Under the pieces are notes generated by a model. That model worked only from the letters and a program-made list of their open reading frames with translations, did no database searches and had not been told where the DNA came from. Below are positions 1-9,500 of a stretch of 64,000 nucleotides of DNA, piece by piece (position 1 is the stretch's first letter; each line of letters opens with the position of its first letter). Position numbers and translations under genes: made by a program. This DNA is from Kuschelorhynchus macadamiae (Eukaryota; Arthropoda; Insecta; Coleoptera; Curculionidae): positions 1,426,001-1,490,000 of the forward strand of contig JAUTXW010001355.1 of the NCBI GenBank assembly GCA_030620095.1, in the 5' to 3' direction.

Positions 1-2
1 AT

Positions 3-2345
3 ATGCTGGGCGGGCATGAATATTTTATAACACTGGATTTGGCTTCGGGTTACTACCAAATACCAGTACATAAAGATTCAATTGAAAAGACTGCATTCAT
101 CACACCTTCATCTCATTATGAGTTCACAAGGATGCCGTTTGGGCTAACCAATGCGCCCGCAGTTTTTCAAAGGTTAATAAATACTGCTCTTAAAAATTAT
201 TTAAACAAAATTGTTTTTGCTTATTTGGACGATCTTATAATTCCGGCACACAATGTAGAACAAGCTTTGTCAAGATTAAGAATTGTACTAGACGTATTAA
301 GGCAGGGAAATTTAACACTGAAACTAGGCAAGTGCAACTTCTTTCAGTCTCAGATTGCCTATTTGGGGCGAGAAATTAGTGCCTCTGGGGTTAGACCTGG
401 CAAGGAAAAAATTAAAGCCGTCATGGAAATGAAAGAGCCAACAAATGTAAAGGAAGTTAGGCAATTTGTAGGCCTTTCCGGGTATTTTCGTAGGTATGTT
501 CGGAATTATGGTGTGTTGGTGGAACCACTTACAAGGTTACTGAGGAAGGATGTTGCATTTGCCTGGTCAAGTGAACAACGGGAGGCATTCACAAAAGTAA
601 AATCTGCCTTAGTGGCACGACCAGTGTTAACGATATTTATTCCGGAGTTCAAAACAGAGTTGCATACGGATGCTAGTAGTTTGGGATTTGGGGCTATGCT
701 AATTCAAATTCATGATAAAAAGCATCAAGTTGTGGCATACTTTAGTAAACAAACAAGTCCTGAACAACGGATGTATCATTCGTATGAGCTCGAGACTCTA
801 GCAGTAGTCTTAGCGTTACAACATTTTAGGGTCTATCTATTAGGTATTAAGTTTGATATTGTTACGGACTGTAGTGCGTTACGTGCTGCGTTTGCAAAAC
901 GAGATATGATCCCGCGAGTTGGCCGATGGTGGCTTCAAGTTCAAGACTATGACTTTTCGATTATTCATAGAGCTGGAACGGCAATGGGACATGTGGACGC
1001 CCTCAGTCGGAATCCTATTCCCGGATATATAGAGGTAGCCACGATTGACGTTACAGAGGCCGATTGGATAGTAGTAGCGCAAATGCAAGATGAACAGCTA
1101 CGGCTTATACATACTATACTAAAGGAAGGAGTCTGTAACAGATCAACGAAACAGTATTTCGACAAATACGAACTGCACGATGAGAAAATATATAAAAAGA
1201 TGGATGAAGGCAAGTCGTTATGGGTGGTTCCTAAATCTTGTAGATGGCAAATTTGCAAGCTGTGCCATGATGATGGAGGACACTTTGGACTTGAGAAGAC
1301 TGTTAAAAAAATAACCGAAAATTACTGGTTTCCGCAACTCCGAAAATATGTAAAAAAATATGTTTCTTCATGTCTTTCTTGCCTCTATCATAAAAATCCT
1401 AGTGGCAAAAAGGAGGGGTTTCTCCATCCAATAGAAAAGGTTGCCACTCCTTTTCATACAATACACGTCGATCATCTGGGCCCCTTCATAAAAAGTAAGA
1501 AAAACAACAAGTACCTTTTGATTATCGTAGACGGCTTTACGAAGTTTTGTTTTATCGAAGCTGTGAAGGACGTAACTACCAAACCTGTAGTTAACGCTTT
1601 AACTAATATTATGTATATTTTTGGGGCACCTACCAGAGTCGTGTCGGATAGAGGAACAGCATTTACTTCAGCGACGTTTAAGACGTTTTGTGAAAACTAT
1701 GGTTTGAAGCATGTATTAAATGCAGTAGCCACACCCAGAGCGAATGGACAATGCGAAAGGTACAACCGCACGATATTAAGCGCACTGTCTTGTAGCGCTG
1801 CTGGTGTTGCTGAGGACCGATGGGACACTGTTGTCAAGAAGATCCAAAGTTCATTAAATATGACTTTTAATACTGCCATTGCTACAACACCTTTAGAGGC
1901 TTTAGCTGGTTATAAAGGAAAACACGTCTCTGAGGCTCCGATATTAAACGCGGTGCAGAGAGAATTGGAGCGTACTAGTTTGGAGGAGTTAAGAGAGAAT
2001 ATTTCTAGGAAACTGACTAATGACCAGAGAAAACAAAAGGAAAGGTTTGACAAGTCACGAAAGTCACCAAAAATATACAAGAAGGGCGAGGTTGTGATGG
2101 TCATGAAGACAGATGCACCTTGCACAGGTTCGAGTAGAAAGCTGTTGGCCAAGTTCAAAGGACCATTCAAGGTGACCAGCGTTCTTCGAAATGATCGATA
2201 TGAAGTTCAAGATATGAGAGAGAATTTTCGGAAGATAAAGACGGTGGTTTCGGTGGACAAAATGAAACCGTGGATTATACTAAAAGGTGAGAATCCACAA
2301 AAGGGCAAGGTCAATAGTGAGTCATATAAAATAAGTACATACTAA
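3..2345 (+). CDS. pol: Ty3/gypsy-type Pol polyprotein (RT, RNase H, integrase), 5'-truncated by window edge
   Basis: Reverse transcriptase, RNase H and integrase of an LTR retrotransposon, which copy its RNA into DNA and insert it into the host chromosome. The 780 residues seen begin inside the RT palm: LDLASGYYQIPV near residue 11, FGLTNAP at 46-52 and the catalytic YLDD at 74-77. The LSGYFRRYVRNY segment and an RNase H domain opening with HTDASSLGFGA follow. The integrase part has an HHCC zinc module (H-D-D-G-G-H ... CLSC), a DDE core starting at the HVDHLGPF aspartate, and a C-terminal GPF-type module. The frame is uninterrupted to the stop at 2345, so this copy may be recent. Protease and gag lie outside the window. 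The domain order RT-RNaseH-IN places it in Ty3/gypsy, not copia. Confidence 0.95.
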   Translation: MLGGHEYFITLDLASGYYQIPVHKDSIEKTAFITPSSHYEFTRMPFGLTNAPAVFQRLINTALKNYLNKIVFAYLDDLIIPAHNVEQALSRLRIVLDVLRQGNLTLKLGKCNFFQSQIAYLGREISASGVRPGKEKIKAVMEMKEPTNVKEVRQFVGLSGYFRRYVRNYGVLVEPLTRLLRKDVAFAWSSEQREAFTKVKSALVARPVLTIFIPEFKTELHTDASSLGFGAMLIQIHDKKHQVVAYFSKQTSPEQRMYHSYELETLAVVLALQHFRVYLLGIKFDIVTDCSALRAAFAKRDMIPRVGRWWLQVQDYDFSIIHRAGTAMGHVDALSRNPIPGYIEVATIDVTEADWIVVAQMQDEQLRLIHTILKEGVCNRSTKQYFDKYELHDEKIYKKMDEGKSLWVVPKSCRWQICKLCHDDGGHFGLEKTVKKITENYWFPQLRKYVKKYVSSCLSCLYHKNPSGKKEGFLHPIEKVATPFHTIHVDHLGPFIKSKKNNKYLLIIVDGFTKFCFIEAVKDVTTKPVVNALTNIMYIFGAPTRVVSDRGTAFTSATFKTFCENYGLKHVLNAVATPRANGQCERYNRTILSALSCSAAGVAEDRWDTVVKKIQSSLNMTFNTAIATTPLEALAGYKGKHVSEAPILNAVQRELERTSLEELRENISRKLTNDQRKQKERFDKSRKSPKIYKKGEVVMVMKTDAPCTGSSRKLLAKFKGPFKVTSVLRNDRYEVQDMRENFRKIKTVVSVDKMKPWIILKGENPQKGKVNSESYKISTY

Positions 2346-2511
2346 GAGGTACTAGGTTTATATGACATGCACTGACCTTAGGAAACACAATGTGGGGTAG
2401 TTGAAAGAAGTACATACTATGAAGTACTAGATCCAATACTAAGCACGACATTAAATTGTGGTTGGGATAGTAAATGTGAGATGTTTGACAAAGTACATAC
2501 TAAGAGGTACT
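2333..2511 (+). repeat. three spaced copies of a 21-23 bp hairpin-forming repeat
   Basis: Near-identical copies lie at 2333-2355 (overlapping the pol stop codon), 2408-2430 and 2491-2511, about 75-83 bp apart. Each has AAGTAC at the left and GTACT at the right, so each can fold as a short hairpin. They sit between pol and the 3' LTR. Function unknown. Confidence 0.7.
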
Positions 2512-2704
2512 TGGAGCAAATATTATGCACGAGAATGAGATCGGAAGGTCCGATATACCCACCCAACCATGGTTTTATGTTAAATGTTTCCAAAGTCTAA
2601 GTAAATTTTTAATCCCAAAATATTAAGGAGGATTGAGAGTTTTCTATTTATTTCAGATCAGGATTTGAAAGAATCTGAGGACAGATTTGAAGAGGATGGC
2701 CGAC
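2346..2704 (+). other. post-pol untranslated region and polypurine tract of the gypsy element
   Basis: No long frame is present. The region carries the hairpin repeats listed separately and ends in a purine-rich GAAGAGGATGGCCGAC immediately before a TG dinucleotide. That position and composition fit a polypurine tract priming plus-strand synthesis next to the 3' LTR. The same AGGATGGCCGAC precedes the 3' LTR of the gag-only element at 44349-46752. Confidence 0.55.
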
Positions 2705-2936
2705 TGTTACATAATGATTGTGAATGATGCGTAAGCAATTCAAAAAAAGAAACGATAAGACGTGTTCGAACGACAACAAAGGGAACGGGACGAAGTATGA
2801 AAGATTATTATGGTTACGGCACTCAGCCAGAATACTTGATTCTTATTTACGCCAAGTGATTTCGTTAAATTTGTATCTTTATAGTAATATACACGTTGTT
2901 ATTTAATTCGGAGTTATTTATTGTTTAATAATAACA
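2705..2936 (+). mobile_element. probable 3' LTR of the gypsy element
   Basis: A 232-bp segment begins TGTTA right after the polypurine tract and can be closed at TAACA, giving the short inverted termini usual for LTRs. Its length is close to the 244-bp LTR elsewhere in the window. The 5' LTR is outside the window, so the right boundary is inferred from the inverted ends only. Confidence 0.5.
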
Positions 2937-3180
2937 AAACAATTGTTATGGGTTTACACAAAAAGTGCCACGCCCTAAAATGGCACCACTTTTGCAAATC
3001 GAAGCTTAAATTTTCTTATGGGAATTTACATGTAAAAATGACGGTTTTGATTGTCGGACCGGCATAGCCTAATCTACTACTTTTTAATTATACTAATAAT
3101 ATTAATATAATTTGCATCAAGTAAGAGAAAACTCAATTGAATACAGAAACAAGCGTTAACAAAATGTTATGCTAATATAT
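2937..3180. other. AT-rich sequence, nothing recognised
   Basis: No frame of note, no clear repeat and no recognisable transposon end between the gypsy LTR and the decayed zinc-binding gene copies. Confidence 0.5.
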
Positions 3181-3340
3181 GAGTGCTTCTAGTGGCAGTT
3201 GACATAATCGACACTTTTTTTTTTTACATATGATTAGCTATTTCATTTACAAATACAGTGTCAGATGTTAGTATAAAAAGAAGTATTTTGCATATAGCAC
3301 TGAAAATATATAACCGCTTATAGTAACAGTTGACATTTTT
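3181..3340 (-). pseudogene. degenerate second copy of the zinc-binding C-terminal segment
   Basis: On the plus strand, the sequence around 3181-3215 (GTGGCAGTTGACATAATCGAC) and around 3262-3340 resembles, in the same order, the segment coding for the zinc-binding part of the gene at 3499-4114. For example TTAGTA..AAAAGA followed by ATAGCAC occurs in both. Reading frames here are destroyed. I interpret it as an old tandem duplication of that gene's 3' part. Confidence 0.45.
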
Positions 3341-3520
3341 TAAAATTAATATTGTTGACGTATTCTACTTATTATCTTTACAATTTATGTTTAAAATTAA
3401 TATTTTTGACATTATCTGCCCATTACGTTTATAACCTATATTTAAAATTAATATTGTTGAAATAATCTACACATCACCTTTACAAACTATGTTTATTATT
3501 AATATTTAACAACATAATCT
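3340..3520. repeat. about 51-bp minisatellite, roughly 4 units
   Basis: The core AAAATTAATATTGTTGA recurs at about 3342, 3393, 3444 and 3494, giving a 51-bp period with moderate divergence. The last unit overlaps the 3' end of the zinc-binding frame on the minus strand. Because 51 is a multiple of three, unit number can change without shifting that frame. Confidence 0.6.
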
Positions 3521-4114
3521 TCTATCTCTTTTTTTTCATTTTTATTGCAGTAAAAGCAAGCATGTTCAGGAATTAGTAGAAAAAGATATATCCTACAAAT
3601 AGCACAATGTAAATCAGAAGCACTAACAACATAAGCTCTTTTGTAGTGGCAGCTCACATGATCGGACTCCCCTCTCCGTAAATATCTCATGTGAATTGCA
3701 CTACAAGGAAGGCAAATAGCAAATGTTCCTAGTCTTCGACTTTCAATTTTAGAGTATCTTTGTATAACACATACATCTTTTTCTTCAAAATTATTAAATA
3801 ATTCACTAGCCCTAAACTTTTACGTCAGCCTCGGTTCCTAAATTTAGCAGTTGTCCATCCATGTCCACTCCTTCGTCAATTTCCTGATCATCTTCCTCCA
3901 TCTCTTCTTCTTCCTCCTCAATATAATTAATGTCGATGTTAAACAAGAATGATCTTCTAACAAGCCTAGATGATTTGTCCAAAAATGAATGTTTATAAGT
4001 GATGGAATCGCCTTCCAAGTTAATAAAAATTTCTTCTCTTTCTTCAATTTGAGCGCCGTTCTCCACATTATTTTCTTCAATTTGGTCAGCGTTTCCAATC
4101 ATATTTTCTGCCAT
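3499..4114 (-). pseudogene. acidic protein with C-terminal Cys/His zinc-binding segment, one frameshift
   Basis: Unrecognised gene. From the ATG at 4114 the first frame encodes a strongly acidic protein with a Glu/Asp run and ends at 3812. A second frame immediately downstream encodes a segment with many Cys and His residues (CLPC, then H, then SCH, HCAIC and HACFYC), suggesting one or two zinc-binding modules, and ends at 3499. A one-base shift near 3825 separates them. The continuity of composition and the lack of an intervening start suggest one former gene. It lies just left of the telomeric array and the Polinton; whether it belonged to that element is unknown. Confidence 0.45.
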
Positions 4115-4289
4115 CGTTAGGAGCTTTAGATTTAGATAGATATATTTGATAAAAAACAATTTTGGTTATAGGTTATAAATAATATCGACAACTGATATTA
4201 CAGCGAATGATACTGTATGATCGTCGAGTGGATGTTCTTAAGTATATATATCCCATCGACCACCACTTTTACTACCTGCAATACTTAAT

Positions 4290-4550
4290 TTTTTTTTTTT
4301 TCGCTGTCCCTTTCCCTGTCAGTTTCCTCGGGGGGGGGCAAGGGGGGCTTCTCCCCGCTCCGCCAACTCCCCATAAGAAGGGGAGACCCCCCTTAACCCC
4401 CCTCACCCTCACCTTATCTTCTTTCTCTCCCTTCCTTCTTTCTCTTTTTTATATGTTTCTCCTTTTTCCTTCCTTCTCCTTTTTCCTTCCTTCTCCTTTT
4501 TCCTTCCTTCTTCTTTTTCTTTCCTTCTCCTTTTTTCTTTTCTTCTTTTT
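4290..4550 (+). repeat. pyrimidine-rich low-complexity tract
   Basis: Long T run, a G8/G6 segment near 4330-4347, C runs near 4389-4404, then repeated CTTCCTTCTCCTTTTTC units to about 4550. The 118-residue frame through it (4207-4563) is a composition artefact. The plus strand is an unusually pure pyrimidine tract. Confidence 0.8.
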
Positions 4551-4554
4551 TAAT

Positions 4555-4619
4555 CTAACCTAACCTAACCTAACCTAACCTAACCTAACCTAACATAACC
4601 TAACCTAACTTAACTTAAT
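4555..4619 (-). repeat. interstitial (TTAGG)n telomere-type repeat
   Basis: About 12 units of TAACC on the plus strand, i.e. TTAGG on the minus strand, with a few variant units (ACATAACC, ACTTA) toward the right end. TTAGG is the telomere repeat of most insects. The short array with decayed edges fits an interstitial telomeric sequence left by break repair or insertion, not a chromosome end. Confidence 0.85.
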
Positions 4620-4671
4620 CTGAAGAGGGTAGCCCGAAATTGGGTAGCCGGGATTTGATTCTCGGAAATTC

Positions 4672-4722
4672 AGGGGTCCGGGGGAGGGGGAGGGGGTAGG
4701 GGAAAGGGGCGGGGGAGGGGGT
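4672..4722 (+). other. strong G-quadruplex-capable tract
   Basis: At least seven runs of four or more G separated by one to four bases (GGGGGAGGGGGAGGGGG then TAGGGGAAAGGGGCGGGGG). This satisfies the simple G3+N1-7 rule many times over. It sits 50 bp from the (TTAGG)n array and about 130 bp left of the first Polinton promoter. Confidence 0.8.
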
Positions 4723-4803
4723 AAGGTTGTTGATCGGCTTGGGAAAGTGGTTTTTAGAGATTGTCGTTCAACTTTAAGTAGGACACATGTGATTAACTTT
4801 TGC

Positions 4804-4811
4804 ATATAAAA
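4804..4811 (+). promoter_or_regulatory. TATA box, left end of the Polinton
   Basis: ATATAAAA lies 218 bp before the ATG at 5029. A second, nearer TATATATA is at 4961-4968, 60 bp before that ATG, and is the better candidate for the first gene. Confidence 0.35.
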
Positions 4812-5028
4812 TCGCCTCAGCGAAGAGACGAATGCAATTGATTTCTGCATTCACACTGTGCAGAGCTCGCGAGTTTTCTGGTGTTTACATTGTGTCTATT
4901 TGGTAATTTTTTAATTTTTATTTTTATTTCTAACATTTTTATTTGGCAAGATTTAATTCTTATATATATTGGTGACATTTTTATGTACATTTGTGGCATT
5001 TTTATTTGTTATTACGATTTTTTTCATA

Positions 5029-5936
5029 ATGGACAATTTTTTGGCATCGAGTAGCAAAATAATTGACAATGACTTTGACTTATACACATGTACTCAAATG
5101 CAAAATTTTGCAAACCAACAAAACAATGAAACAGACGTATTTATAATTAGTCAACAACAAACTATTCAGGACTTGAATGAAATTATTTACAATAGCCAAG
5201 TTCAGAATAATGCCAACAAACACAACAACGAAAAATATTTATTTACAGCTACTCAACATGAAACTCTGGACGATCTTAATGACATTATTGACAACAAAAC
5301 GGACTTAATTACAACAAAAACTAAACAAACTCTTGAAGAACTGAATGACATTGACGAAAATCAATTCGAAAATTCTAGCTATGAGGATATTGTTTGTTTT
5401 CAAAAATCTAATCCAAATTATTTAACATTAAAATCGCCAATTAATTCTCCGAGACCAATTTGCTCTCCTTTTTTGTTTAGTGAAAATTCTGATTCGGAAG
5501 AAGAACAAATTGATCAAAATTTAAGTTTGGCTATTTGTCCTATTAATTCACCATATGATATTGTAAATTCTGATTCGCAAGAAAAACAAATTGATCAAAA
5601 TTTAAGTTCGGCTATATCTTCTATTAATTCACCATATGCTATTGTAAATTCTGATTCGCGAGAAAAACAAATTGTAGCAAATTTAACTTCGGATATTTCT
5701 CCTAATAATTCACCAGTTGAACAAAATTCAATTTCGAAACCATCATTTATCATTAAAAAAAATTTAAAATTAATGAAAAAAATAAAAAACAAATAGCAAA
5801 CCTTAAGTGTCTGGGTTTCGCTATTCAAAATTTAACTAATTTGATCACAACTAAAAAGGGAGACGAAAGTACGGTGAATTATGTTAAACAGGCCTTTGAC
5901 AAATTAGTTGACTCATTTGAAGAAATGGATTCATAA
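5029..5936 (+). pseudogene. acidic, Asn/Ser-rich Polinton left-end protein with 27-residue repeats, frameshifted near its end
   Basis: Function not recognised. The ATG at 5029 is chosen because the upstream in-frame start at 4969 is TTG and precedes it by hydrophobic codons with no support. The protein is rich in Asn, Asp and Ser and contains three tandem 27-residue units (81 bp each, beginning near 5485, 5566 and 5647) built around NSDSxEKQIDQNL and INSP. The frame stops at 5796 just after an A-rich run. The +1 frame continues with good coding character to a stop at 5936, so a single-base slip in the A run has probably cut off a C-terminal segment of about 45 residues. It precedes the polymerase gene in the same direction. 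Confidence 0.6.
5485..5727 (+). repeat. three 81-bp in-frame repeats inside the left-end gene
   Basis: AATTCTGATTCG recurs at 5485, 5566 and 5647, exactly 81 bp apart. Each unit encodes 27 residues; the third unit has diverged most (IVANLTSDIS in place of IDQNLSxAI). Confidence 0.85.
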
Positions 5937-5944
5937 AGTCAATT

Positions 5945-6122
5945 AATTTCTATTGCTTTTTTCAAAATTTGACTATAACTAAATAAAAATGCACAATATT
6001 AATTTTATTATTATACAAAGAACTTCAAAAATGCAATTGCTTTTATCAAAATTTGACTATAACTAAATAGAATTGCACAATATTAATTTTATTATTATTT
6101 TTATCCAGAAAACTTCAGAAAT
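5945..6122 (+). repeat. tandem duplication (about 85 bp x2) upstream of the polymerase gene
   Basis: The motif ATTGCTTTT.TCAAAATTTGAC followed by TATAACTAAATA, TGCACAATATTAATTTTATTATTAT and an AACTTCA.AAATGC end occurs twice, at about 5950-6035 and 6040-6122. It fills the gap between the left-end gene and the polymerase frame and may hold its promoter or the upstream gene's polyadenylation signals. Confidence 0.75.
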
Positions 6123-6128
6123 GCATAA

Positions 6129-6471
6129 GTGGAGGAAGGTGTTGAAATTATCAAGTCAGCATTCAGGGAACGAATAATATCTTATAGGATTTCCTCACAC
6201 CAAAATTTCATAAATGTGAAAGAATATTTTCAACATTTGGAATACAAAATTGCACATCTAATAGATCAAGAACTGCAGAAACATAAATGTATCAAGCTAA
6301 ATATGGAACTGTTCGGTTTCTATTTTAACCCCAGCAGCGACAGCTATGATGTCAAATCTTTTAATGCGCCGTTCCAAGTCATTTGCCAAAGATATCAGAA
6401 AAAAGAACTGTTAGAGCAAATCTGCACCATTATTGACCAGAAAGCTGACGAATTTGCAGAAAGAGATTCAG
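6129..6471 (+). pseudogene. 5' exon of the Polinton PolB gene (start codon not seen)
   Basis: The frame opens directly after a TAA at 6126-6128 with GTG and no ATG. It encodes SAFRERIISYRI, LNMELFGFYFNP, DVKSFNAPFQ and DEFAERDSG. I know these as the region just upstream of the polymerase core in animal Polintons, where the segment runs without a break into the polymerase N terminus. Here the match ends at DSG exactly where a GT donor occurs (6472) and resumes after an AG acceptor (6538). The initiator is either mutated or lies on an upstream exon that I cannot identify. Counted as part of polB. Confidence 0.65.
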
Positions 6472-6538
6472 GTAAAGAATTTATTTTCGATTTTACAACA
6501 GCAACAAAAAAAGTAATTTTTTAATTTTTACGTTGCAG
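6472..6538 (+). other. candidate 67-nt GT-AG intron in PolB
   Basis: GTAAAGAA at the 5' side and TTTTTACGTTGCAG at the 3' side, with a pyrimidine-rich stretch before the acceptor. Removing it keeps the reading frame and brings together two conserved Polinton PolB motifs (ERDSG and WALMNLVHLEIN). Without splicing the upstream frame stops at 6524. The AT-rich, very short form is typical of insect introns. Confidence 0.65.
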
Positions 6539-9500
6539 GATGGGCTTTGATGAATTTAGTTCATTTGGAAATTAATGTTAACACGCACAATCCGCTGAGA
6601 GCCTCATCTTTTATCGAACTTCCTCAAGAGATCAAGAGACGTCAAGCTGTGATCAACATTAGGAATGATGACAACTTTTGCTTCGCCTGGGCAGTTGTGT
6701 CTGCTCTTCACCAACCAAGCGGATTAGATTTTGAAACTTCATCCTACCCACACTACTCTTCTGTTTTGGATATGTCAGGTATAGAATTTCCAATGTTGCT
6801 AAAGAACATTAAGATTTTTGAAGAAAAAAATAACATTTCTATTAATGTATATGGATTAGAAATTATAAATCCTAAAAAGGGGTATAAAGTAATTGGTCCA
6901 CTTTATTATTCATCGAATAAAAAAAATCAACATGTCAATTTATTGTTGATAAGTGATGATGATGAAAAAACTTTTCATTATTGCTATATTAAAGATTTAT
7001 CAAAACTAGTTTCTGCACAAATTTCTAAACATCACGGAAAAAAATATATTTGCGATGGTTGTGTACAATATTTCCCTACAGAAGAAGATTTATTACAACA
7101 CAATAGCTATGATTGTGATCATTTACGAATTAACCTACCTTCTAAAGAATTAATAAAAGATAAGTTTGGAAACTATTCATATGATAATATTTTGAAATTT
7201 GTAAATTATCATAAACAAATTAAAGTTCCTTTCGTGGTGTATGCAGATTTTGAATGCATTTTAAAGCCTTTAAATAATGACAATGTTGATAAAAATCCTA
7301 ATACTTCATACACCTTAAAACAATATGAACATATTCCACATTCATTTGCCTATTACATTAAATGTTCCTTCGACGATAATTATTCTAAATTTGAAAAATA
7401 TAGAGGTCAAAATTGTGATACATTATTTATAAATTCTTGAGAAAGAGATGTGTATAACATATACAATAAATATTTAAAGGCTCCTAAAAAAATGATCCCT
7501 TTGAACGAACTGGACAAAATTTATCATAACTATGAAAAAGTTTGTCATATTTGTAATAAACCTCTTTTAAATGACAGGGTTGCAGATCATTGTCATATAA
7601 CCGGTCTTTATAGAGGTCCAGCTCATTCACTCTGCAACATAAATTACAGAATATCTAACTTTATTCCAGTTATATTGCATAATTTGCGTAATTATGATTC
7701 TCATCTATTTCTTTAAAAATTATGCTTAAACAAAGAACAACTAACAGTTATCGCACAAAACAAGGAAAAATATATTTCATTTGAAAAGCTTATTCATGTG
7801 GATAACTATTTTGATAAAAAGACACAAAAGGCTAAGAAAAAAAAATATATCATTAAGGTTAATTGATTCTTTTAAATTTATATCCCATTCTTTAGCAAAA
7901 ATCTCTGAAGGCTTAAAAGATGAACAATGTAAGGATATAAAAAAATTTTCAAAGATGAAGAAAGATTTAAACTTATTCGGCAAAAAGGTGTATTTCCTTA
8001 CAATTATATTGATGATTATTTAAAATTAGAAGAAACAACTTTACCTCAGAAAGACCAATTTTATAATACTTTAACGGATGAGCAAATCAGTGATGCAGAA
8101 TACGAAAGAGCTGTAAAGGTTTGGCAATTGTTTAAATGTGAATCTCTTGGTCAATACTCCGACGTTTACTTACTCTCTGATACTTTACTTTTGGCAGATA
8201 TTTTTGAAAATTTTAGAAGCACTTGTTTATCCACATATAAGCTCGATCCAGCTCATTTTTACACTTTTCCAGGTTTATCCTGGGAGGCGTGTTTGCGTTA
8301 TACTGGAATAGAGTTAGAATTGTTAACTGATCCAGATATGATACACTTTTTCAAAAAAAGCGTTCGCGGTGGTGTGAGCTCTTGCATTTGTAGAAAATCT
8401 GAAGCTAATAACCCATTTCTTTTAAATTTTGATCCTTTAAAGCCAACCAAATACATAATTTATTATGATGCAACAAATTTGTATGGTTATGCAATGTCAC
8501 AGCACATTCCAACGGGAGATTTTGTTTGGTTAACAGATAAAGAAATCAATGATTTAAATATTATGAATATTTTTAAAAAATCTAATAAGGGATATGTTTT
8601 AGAAGTTGATTTAGAATATCCTACAAGTCTACATTCCTATCATAACGATTTTCCGTTTTGTCCAGAAAACTTTAAACCGCCAAATTCTAAATGCATAAAA
8701 TTAATACCCAATTTAAATGATAAATCAAAATATGTTATTCACTATCAATTATTAAAACAATGTTTGGAACATGGACTCAAGTTAACTAAAGTTCATAGAG
8801 TTTTACAGTTTTCTCAATCTGATTGGTTGAAAAAATATATAGACTTGAATTCAAGATTAAGAAATGATTCAAAGAATGAATTTGATCGTAATACTTACAA
8901 GTTGGCAAATAATAGTATTTATGGCAAGACTATGGAAAATGTTGATAGGAGAATTGACGTAAGACTTGTTACAGAGTGGGAAAAAAATAGAAGAAAAGAT
9001 GGTGCTGAGAATTTAATTGCAAAACCATATTTCAAGGACTTAACAATATTTTCTGAAAACTTGGTAGCTATTCAAATGCAAAAGATTCAAGTTACTTACA
9101 ATAAATCAATATATGTAGGCTTCTCAATATTAGATATATCTAAAACTGTCATGTATGATTTCTTTTATAATTTTTTAAAACCTCTTTATCAGGAAAATAT
9201 TTCACTTTTATACACCGATACCGATTCGTTCATTTTAGAAGTCACAACTCCAAATATTTATTCTGACATGATAAAAAATATTCATAAATTTGACACATCT
9301 AATTATGAATTTAATAATATTCATGAAATGCCTATTACAAAGTCAGTTATAGGTAAATTCAAAGATGAATATGCTGGTGAACCCATTACTGCTTTCTTTG
9401 GTACTGGAGCAAAAGCATATTGTATTAAAACGGAAAACAGTTTAACAAAAAAAGCAAAAGGTGTTAAAAAAAGTGCAATTAAAAAGCAGTTGGATTTTAT

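Noticed and set aside
3842..4098. 84-codon basic/Trp-rich frame
   Set aside because: Alternate-frame shadow of the acidic protein frame on the same strand.
4207..4563. 118-codon Phe/Ser/Pro-rich frame
   Set aside because: Follows a pyrimidine-rich simple-sequence tract; no coding features.
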